Below are positions 57,091-64,000 of a stretch of DNA of 64,000 nucleotides, piece after piece; position 1 is the stretch's first letter; each line of letters begins with the position of its first letter. A program made the translations under genes and the position numbers. The notes beneath the pieces were generated by a model that saw only the letters and a list, made by a program, of their open reading frames with translations, ran no database searches and was not told the DNA's origin. The stretch is from Endothia cerciana. Lineage: Eukaryota > Ascomycota > Sordariomycetes > Diaporthales > Cryphonectriaceae. Location: NCBI GenBank assembly GCA_026119935.1, contig JALRMH010000080.1:31711-95710 (forward strand), given 5' to 3'.

Positions 57091-57259
57091 ACCCACCTAC
57101 CACTCACCCCCCCCCCCCCAAAGCAGCAAAACATAGCTCTCTGCCCGAGTTTGACCTTGGCCTGCCTTGCACACCCAGCACTCGGAACACGGCAAAACAC
57201 CAGCTCCGACCTGCAAGAGATCCACTCCATCGAGACCTTGTCTGCTTTGTCGAGCCGGG

Positions 57260-59047
57260 ATGTCTTCCGCTCAGGACAGTACGAGCGAGCAGTCGCAGAG
57301 TCCGACCACGACCTCAAACGGCGACACTCCTGCGTCCTCAAACACAGCCGCTACGTCCTCCATCAACTCATCCAACAATGCTGGTGAGGAGAGCCTCACC
57401 TGCCGGTGGAATCAGTGTGGCTCGCGATTTAACACCCCCGAGACGCTATATGTGAGTCTGTCAAATGTGGCACGGTATGAGTGCCAGGTCGCTAATGTGG
57501 GAACAGGACCACTTGTGCGAGAAGCACGTTGGCAGGAAGAGCACAAACAATCTCAACCTGACCTGCCAGTGGAACTCGTGCCGTACTACCACCGTCAAGC
57601 GCGATCACATTACTTCTCACATCCGTGTTCACGTTCCCCTGAAGCCTCACAAATGTGACTTTTGCGGAAAGTCCTTCAAGCGCCCCCAAGACTTGAAGAA
57701 GCACGTCAAGACCCACGCAGATGACAGTGTTCTGGTCAGGCCACCTCAGGACCAGCATGGTGGATTAACGGCTTCTTACGGCCGACCGGGTAAGGGTGAG
57801 TCCATGTTGGGGCTTGTTCTCAAGAAGTCGATGCTAATGCGCCGCATCAAGGCCCGTCCAGCTTCTATGACCATAATGGACATCAGATGCGGACCACACC
57901 CTCTGCCTTCGGACAGCCACAACCTTCACATGCCAGCTATTATGGACACGGCAACCCTCAGGCTTATGGCCCCCCTCTTGGGTATTATCAACAGCCCATT
58001 CACAATCATCGCGCTGAGCCTCTCGGGTATGGCGCTGGGTACGATCGCAGGCGTGGCTACGACGATCTGAACGACTTCTTCGGCCAGGCCAAGCGTAGGA
58101 GCCTTGACCCTGGGAACTATAACCAGGTCGGGAGGTCCTTGATGCCCCTTCACGGTGCCCTTGCTGTCCACACTGGAGGACTTGGCACTCAGTACATGAC
58201 CGCGGCACCAGCCCTCCCAGCTATCGGAGGCCAGCCTTCGGCACAAAGCGCCCTAGACCAGCACTACTACCTTCCCCCGATGCCCAACCTGCGGACCAAG
58301 GGTGATCTTGAGCAGATCGACCAGATCCTGGAACAGATGCAGAGCACTGTGTACGAGAATAGCGGCTCTCCTTCCAGCACTCAATACCCGTCTGCTTTCG
58401 ACCTGCGTCACCAATCTCCTGTCTCTAGGGATAATGTCGGAAGCAACCACTACGCTGTCTCTGCCGCACAGATGCCCTCGCCGCTGAGTGCTGTATCTTC
58501 GACAACGAGCGGTAGCGCCGCTCACACACCGCCTTCCACGTCTCTGTCATACACTGCTGGCCAATCGCCACCGTCCACCGCTGGTATGTCGCCCGGCACA
58601 CGACAAGGCTCCTCCGCGTCTGTGGCCTACCCGTCGCTGCCGGCTACGACCTCGTACGGCTCATCAACGATCAGTCTCGGCTCCACCTTCGCCACCAATG
58701 ACCAGCGCCGTCTGTCTGGTGGTATGCTTCAGCGTGCTAGTGGCGCTCGCCGGGCTTCTGATGAGGTAGAGGGTGCCACCACCCCCAGGGCTGAGCCACA
58801 GTCTCCGGCTTCTCCATCTGACGACAGCGATAGCGGTGGTGAGCCCGAGCCTTACGAGGCATGGCTCCAGAACGTTCGTGTTATTGAGTACTTGCGCGAG
58901 GCTATCCAGGATCGCCTCAAGAGCGGCCAGTACGACTCGGATAGTGAAGGCGAGGACAACATTGATCCTACATTGAAGGTAACAAGAGCGTCTGCGAAAA
59001 ATAATGCGCCGCTGTATCCCACGCTGCCGATGGAGATTGACGATTAG
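57260..59047 (+). CDS. pacC: PacC, pH-response zinc-finger transcription factor
   Basis: PacC/Rim101 is proteolytically activated at alkaline pH and then switches alkaline genes on and acid genes off. Exons 57260-57451, 57507-57795 and 57852-59047 give 558 aa. Residues ~48-133 form the three C2H2 fingers (CRWNQC.., CQWNSC.., CDFCGKSFKRPQDLKKH). RRGYDDLNDFFGQAKRR (about 215) is the conserved region after the fingers. The C-terminal half has YPSL and YPTL, the YPxL motifs that bind PalA, flanking WLQNVRVIEYLREAIQDRL, the signalling-protease region. In intron 2, donors GTAAGG and GTGAGT 6 nt apart both keep the frame (with or without two residues). Confidence 0.93.
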
Positions 59048-59849
59048 GCATACGTATTGGCGTATTGTCGTATTGTATTTGCAAATTACTGTTTAGGGGG
59101 TCGATGGCGTTAGTACCCTTCTGAGTCAGATTAGAAATTCGTTCATACTGGAATAAAACGTCCACACTCATGATTGATGTCCAGAACTATGTACAGTCTG
59201 CTTCACTTCATTTGCCCGACTGCCGTCGTCGTTCTTTGCTTCTAAACGCTTATGTTCTACCCTCCTGCTTTGCGCATCCTCCATCTCATCTGCACTTCCT
59301 CCCACCTTCCTTCCCTATCCTCGCGTCTATACATGCGCCACCTGCCCTCGAACGCCTCTTCTGATCAGGCCCGGTCTGGCCTTGTCCAGTCTGTTGCCAC
59401 CCCGATGCTCCTCCTCACCAGCTGGGGAATGAGCAAATCTGCGTCCCTGTACCGCATACGTCCTCCTGGAAATACGTCGTCACCAGCCATAGCTCCACCT
59501 GCATGCTCAGATTTATATATTGCGAGGGGATTATAGACGACAGGTGTTCATTATACAGGATGGCGTGGCCGCTGTCGAGGTCTGCAGGAGGTTACCGAGC
59601 GTAGTACTATCGGTCTTCCTCTCACGCTGGGATCGATATTCGCGCAAAGCAGAGATTCAAATTCTCGAATGTGTTGACCTTGCTCCAATCCAGAACGTGC
59701 TAGCACGAAATTTTCCGCCGAACGCCATACAGCCATGCTTAGTCCTGATGCCCATGTTGGGGACCAAACCGATGATATTGTAACTCGACCATGGTTGCCT
59801 CCCGGATGGCCCCAGTGTTTCGCCCACATTCAACTCCGTCCAAGCCGGT
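59048..59849. other. Convergent spacer pacC / Ku80
   Basis: An 802-bp 3'-flanking region. No gene supported. Confidence 0.5.
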
Positions 59850-62339
59850 CTACGCACGCCAAAACTGCACACCAGGATTAGCTTGAGTTATATAGGAACT
59901 TCAAGGTTCAATCTCACCTTGTATGCATCCTCCTTTGTCACATCTGACGCCTCGGATTGGTCTGTTGTGATAAGGCCCAGCTTTCCCGACCAACGAACCT
60001 TGGTCCACATGTCCCGGCGATCGCCTCCAAGCGCCTCGGAGTTGACTTTAGTCTTGAGGTCCTCCAGAAAATCGTTGTACAGCTTCGGCATCTCAAAGCC
60101 GATCATCTGCTGCCTCATCACACCCATATTCTCAAGTGCTTGGTCGTAGTTGCGGTCGCCGAGGCTCTCCTTGATCAAGGAGTAGACAATCTGTGCCATA
60201 TCCTTCATAGCGGTCTCGATGGCATCATCTGTGTCCACTGTTGCGAGCGGTCGAAGGAGCTGCTTGAAGTCCGGGATGGCGTTCTCCTTTGAAATCTTGA
60301 GCTTCTTCTTCTCACGGCCAGCCAAGATCGATTCGCTGGCGTCGAAACCAGATACTGATCGATTCTCCTGAACAAAATCTCCCTTACGCTTCCCTTTCAA
60401 TTTCTCCGGTGCTAGGGAAGATATTGTGAGTGCTTGTTTCATTTTCACATCGTTTACGACCAAAAACTGACCTTTCTTGACGTTGGCTGCCTCGATGAGA
60501 GCCTCGATCCTTGGATTGGCCTTCTTCAATAGCTTTTCCGGGGGTTGTGAGTACTTTAGCAATACTGGCGGGATGTCTTCAATGGATCCCTGCTCATCGA
60601 CAGCGCGAGCTCGAATGGCTTGGTTGATGCGGTGAATGATGGGGGAGTACAAGTCGTCCAGAGGCGCGTATTCCGCCGGGTTTCTAGAAGCTGTTCTCAG
60701 TCTGTGTCTTCGATTTAATGTGCCTGTTGGTACTTACCCATCATCGTCTCGGCTGAACTCTGAGATATCCATAGCATCGACGAAGTCACTCATAGCTCGT
60801 TTGAGCTTGCTGTCAGGGAGAAAGCGATGCTCAGTCAGAGTCTTGCCGGTAATAGTGATGACCTTGTCCAGAGGGGGAAACCGGTACTGCCGTATGTCTT
60901 CCGCGAAGGGGAGAGGCACGTCGTAGAGACACTCGATGTCCACATCAATGCATGGCATCAAGAGGAGGACTACTGGATCCTTGCCGTCCTTCGTCACAAG
61001 TCTTGCGACTGCGCAGTGCTCCAGCTCATGCAGAGCGTGGATGAGGGCCGATAAAGCCACTCTGGACTTCTTGTCAAACGGTTTAGCCACTGTGACGCTG
61101 GTTTCTGCCATAGCCATAAAGGGCTCAACTTTCTTTTTCGCGGCGAACCCGATAACGGAGAATCCCTTAGTGGTACCTAGCTTGGTGATGTCCCACTCGG
61201 CCTCTGCAATATGAATTGCGGTACTGCCGTATGTATAGCCCTTGGCCAGGGCCTCAAATTCGACATCCCTCTTTCCGCCTGGGGCGCTTGGGTCATTGAC
61301 CTTGTAACTTCGGTGTTGCTTGACTGAACTGAACGCCAAGCCGTCATTATCCAGGCCTTCCATCTCGTGATCCAAGGTTATTGTTGACTGGGTGCCGGCC
61401 GATTCTGATTTCAGAACCACAGTCGTGGCAGAGTCCACACTGCTCTTCTTGGTAACAGGCCATCTATCGACGAACATGCTGATGGCGCTGGGAAAGCTCT
61501 CGGGGTCTCCCAGTGTCAATGGCCCATCATAACTCCGCACGCTGCAGCATGCCAGGTTAGCTGTCTGTTCAACGCTCGACAGTACTGAGAGACGGCAAGG
61601 ACAGTCTCAAATGCTCACAGTTTCGTGGGCCGGGATTTCGGTATGGCAAGACCTTCTATAGCCTCAGCCATTGTGGCGAAGACGCTACCGTCGCACTTGC
61701 CCACGAATGCCTTCAGGGTACGTTCATTACGCGCCTTGAATGACGACTTGTCTTGCTCCTTGAATCCATAGTCAGGGTCGTCGAAATCCACGCCTCTACA
61801 AGAGATCCGTTAGCACTACGGGCGCCGCAAGAGGTGTGGTATCGTACTTGCATTACTGTGAGCGTGATACCGATATCATTCAGCCGGCCTGCAATGTCAC
61901 CAACATCATCATCATCGATGGCACCCATGCCATCGGTAATCAGATAGATTCTCCTGTCCCACTTGTTCTGCTTGGTGAAGGCGACGATCATCTCAGAAGC
62001 GACAACGACGGCGGACATGGCATCGCCATTGACAGTGTCGCTTGGCTTGATCTGAGTCTTCAGCTGCTGCATGTCTGACAGCGACACTGGGCCCAGCTCC
62101 TTGAGAACAGAGATATTCTCATACCCTTCGCCCTCAACGTACTGGTTACTCGTCTCATCTGTCCGGAGGCCAATCACACCGACACACCAGGTCTTCCGCT
62201 TGGACTGGGCGGTGGTGGCGATCTTGTCCCAGACGAAGCGCATGCTCCAGTCGAGGTCAGACTCGGTCCGGCCGTTGTTGCAGTTGGCCATAGACGAGCC
62301 GACATCGACGATGTAGACGCTCGCCTCCTTGTCGGCCAT
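59850..62339 (-). CDS. Ku80 (MUS-52), non-homologous end-joining factor
   Basis: Ku80 pairs with Ku70, encircles DNA ends and recruits the ligase for NHEJ; it also acts at telomeres. Six exons are inferred: 62339-61852, 61795-61619, 61541-60738, 60683-60472, 60411-59918 and 59864-59850, giving 729 aa. Residues 1-~235 are the vWA domain (MADKEASVYIVDVGSSMANC; RIYLITDGMGAI). The Ku core follows (KGYTYGSTAIHIAEAEWD; HELEHCAVARLV), then PPEKLLKKANPRIEALIEAA and the C-terminal arm. Intron 1 (61796-61851) is GC-AG with donor GCAAGT; only it yields LTVIGVDFDDPDYGF. Intron 4 (60 bp) is in frame and stop-free. The last exon encodes only FWRA and a stop. Confidence 0.92.
61796..61851 (-). other. GC-AG intron in Ku80
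   Basis: A 56-bp intron with donor AT/GCAAGTAC, branch GTGCTAACG and acceptor TTGTAG. The neighbouring GT options break the frame before the conserved GVDFDD block. Confidence 0.85.
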
Positions 62340-62867
62340 GACGAGCAGCGGTGTTCTGTAGATGGAGAGAGAGACCAAGAGAAAAGACGGCCAACTGCCC
62401 TGAGCCTGAATTCTGGTCACAAAGTGAAGCCTGGCAGCCTCAAGTTGGCACGGCGTGTAAACCTTCTAATAGTGGCACGTCGATTTAGGCAACGGCGCGT
62501 TGAAAGGATAGCTCCACTGTAGGCATAGGCATGGCATAGTGAGGTCAGGGGCCCCGTACCCCGGTAAACACGCTATCATGTGAGCTCCTTCAGAAGGTTG
62601 CCAGTCGGGATACAGCCGATGCTGCTTGCCTGCGTGAGTTCTTATCGATAACGCGTGAGGGTCAACCCCTGTAAGTAACCTGCATCTCTGGCCATTCCGT
62701 CCGACACCTGGAATGCTTCAGACATCGTCATCGAAACTCGAATCACACCACCTGTTTGTCGGTTGTCTTCACAGCGTCCTGGGAGTTTCTTGAACTCGAA
62801 GTCTCAACCTTTGTCGTGTGCCAATTCAGACAGATTATTTCTCCCCACGTTGTCGCTATTCGCCAAA
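62340..62867. promoter_or_regulatory. Divergent promoter Ku80 / TMEM205-like gene
   Basis: A 528-bp spacer between divergent start codons. No further feature seen. Confidence 0.45.
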
Positions 62868-63628
62868 ATGTCGGAGAAGTCGATTATGCTCACGGGAGCG
62901 CCTTATCATATCTTGGCGTGAGTTACCGGGAGGGGCTTCTCGCGCGTCCCAGCCTCTAGAACAAGCAGCTACTGATATCTGAATAGGTATGGCTCTCTGC
63001 TTGGAACAACGGTCTGTCAGTATCTCCCATCTCATATGTTCTAATTGTCGACTCATATACTCTGAGGTGCCGCTTCATGCGCTGACTAGATAGCGCAGTC
63101 AATGTAAGCCAGAGCTCTCCCATCTGATGGTTCGTTCTTCTGTCTGACTGGAATCACACAAAGACCTGCGTCGGCACCATCATCCAGTTCAAGACGCTTC
63201 CCACACTGCAGTTTTCGGATGTCCAGACCAAAACCTTTCCGTGGTACTTTGGACTGCAGACGACACTACCCGTCATCCTTGCAGCGACTTTCCCCGGCAG
63301 AGGACCGTTCGGTGCATCTGGAGGGTTCAAGGGGCTGTTTGATGCCTCGGTTCGCTGGAGCACCCTGCTCCCCCTAGCCACTGTTTTTGTCAGCGGACTG
63401 GCCAACTGGGTTGTCTTGCTGCCGGCGTCGAAGGCATGTATTGTCGAGAGGAGGAAGCAGGAAGAGAAGGACGGCAAGCGAAGTTGGGACCCGAAACCAC
63501 ACAGCCAGGAGATGACCGCCCTGAACAAGAGGTTCGGCATGCTGCACGGCATCTCTTCCTTATTGAATGTGGTCAACTTTGTGGCATCCGTCGTGTACGG
63601 CGTCACGCTGGCTGGGAGGATTCACTAA
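62868..63628 (+). CDS. TMEM205-like (DUF4149) membrane protein
   Basis: Four exons are inferred: 62868-62917, 62985-63013, a 5-nt microexon 63099-63103 (TCAAT) and 63164-63628, giving 182 aa. All donors are good (GTGAGT, GTCAGT, GTAAGC), and both later introns have CTGAC branches. Residues 1-30 read MSEKSIMLTGAPYHILAYG and SLLGTTVFN, then TCVGTIIQFKTLP, aligned with fungal TMEM205-like proteins. Membrane segments follow: WYFGLQTTLPVILAATFPG, LLPLATVFVSGLANWVVLL and LLNVVNFVASVVYGVTLA. PHSQEMTALNKRFGMLHGIS is the family signature block. The function in fungi is unknown. The microexon is inferred, not proven. Confidence 0.75.
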
Positions 63629-63899
63629 CGGTGCTCTTGAGGCTGTCTAATGAGTGAGCGCTGCTGATCTGAGAAGACCGAGCGATCATCTCCGCGTTCT
63701 GGCTCGAAGACTTGAAGATTACGAATGTTTCCTGCTGTCTGACCACGTTGGCCGACGTCATTAATGTATGTATATCAAAGACCTTTGCAATTGATTGACT
63801 TTGGTTATCACAGTAGTCATTGTCCCACCGTTCTCCTCGCTGTGTTCAGAGTTCATGCCCATGGGCTCTTCGACCCGAACGCCAATATCGCCCGTCGTT
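63629..63899. other. 3' flank of the TMEM205-like gene
   Basis: Ordinary-looking 3' flanking sequence before the terminal G run. No gene seen. Confidence 0.5.
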
Positions 63900-63916
63900 G
63901 GGGGGGGGGGGGGCCC

Positions 63917-64000
<84 letters not shown>
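63900..64000. repeat. Terminal poly(G) run, probable artefact
   Basis: About 100 bases of nearly pure G, broken only by five C's (63914-63918) and one T. Such runs are typical of no-signal base calls in two-colour sequencing carried to a contig end. It is not telomere repeat. Confidence 0.85.

Larger units (their letters stand above)
54788..57259. other. Upstream regions of MAK11 and pacC
   Basis: A 2.5-kb gap between divergent genes. The left end carries the MAK11 promoter with a telobox. The right ~600 bp carries three GCCAAG sites and a C-rich run (about 57109-57119), probably the pacC promoter and leader. No gene supported. Confidence 0.55.

Noticed and set aside
1..64000. CRISPR arrays, rRNA operons, bacterial insertion sequences
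   Set aside because: No regularly spaced repeats, rRNA cores or transposase frames were seen. The sequence is a eukaryotic nuclear contig.

Overview
This is a nuclear contig end from a filamentous ascomycete (Pezizomycotina, probably Sordariomycetes). Genes are split by short GT-AG introns of about 49-96 bp with CTAAC/CTGAC-type branch points, intergenic spaces are short, and the gene set is typical of moulds: pacC, Ku80 (mus-52), a long eIF4G, a fungal INSIG, and a Zn2Cys6 regulator. The last ~100 bases are almost pure G and look like a sequencing or assembly artefact. All exon structures below were derived by hand from reading frame, splice signals and family similarity.

Layout. 1.9-10.2 kb: KTI12, a 76-aa SMP/LEA-like protein, an unrecognised 549-aa acidic protein and a mitochondrial PPR protein. 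10.7-21.3 kb: DNA polymerase alpha catalytic subunit (POL1) and eIF4G. 21.3-24.9 kb: gene-free. 24.9-36.5 kb: a fluoride-exporter gene (FEX/CrcB family), an enolase copy, a small alpha-arrestin with a PPxY motif, an inorganic pyrophosphatase copy, a 75-aa ORF and a Zn2Cys6 transcription factor. 37.1-46.3 kb: Aquarius helicase and THOC1/HPR1 (divergent pair), then a LON-RING protein. 46.3-51.6 kb: gene-poor. 51.6-63.6 kb: INSIG, MAK11, PacC, Ku80 and a TMEM205-like membrane protein.

The most interesting region is 24.9-36.5 kb. Enolase and inorganic pyrophosphatase are the two classic fluoride-inhibited enzymes. In bacteria their genes, with crcB, are typical members of fluoride-riboswitch regulons. 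Here a fungal FEX gene sits divergently next to an enolase copy, with a pyrophosphatase copy, an arrestin trafficking adaptor and a pathway-type regulator close by. I read this as a candidate fungal fluoride-resistance gene cluster. Both target-enzyme copies carry lesions in this assembly. The enolase has an in-frame TAA, a decayed splice donor and an R-to-W change. The pyrophosphatase has an apparent 1-nt frameshift near its C terminus. The cluster may therefore be decaying, or these are assembly errors; FEX, arrestin and the regulator look intact.

Other points of interest: two GC-AG introns with perfect GCAAGT donors (Aquarius, Ku80); a 6-nt coding first exon (KTI12); an inferred 5-nt internal microexon (TMEM205-like gene); a diverged repeat pair at 24.4 and 37.0 kb, one copy touching the Aquarius stop codon; a telobox upstream of MAK11; and three PacC-type GCCAAG sites upstream of pacC.
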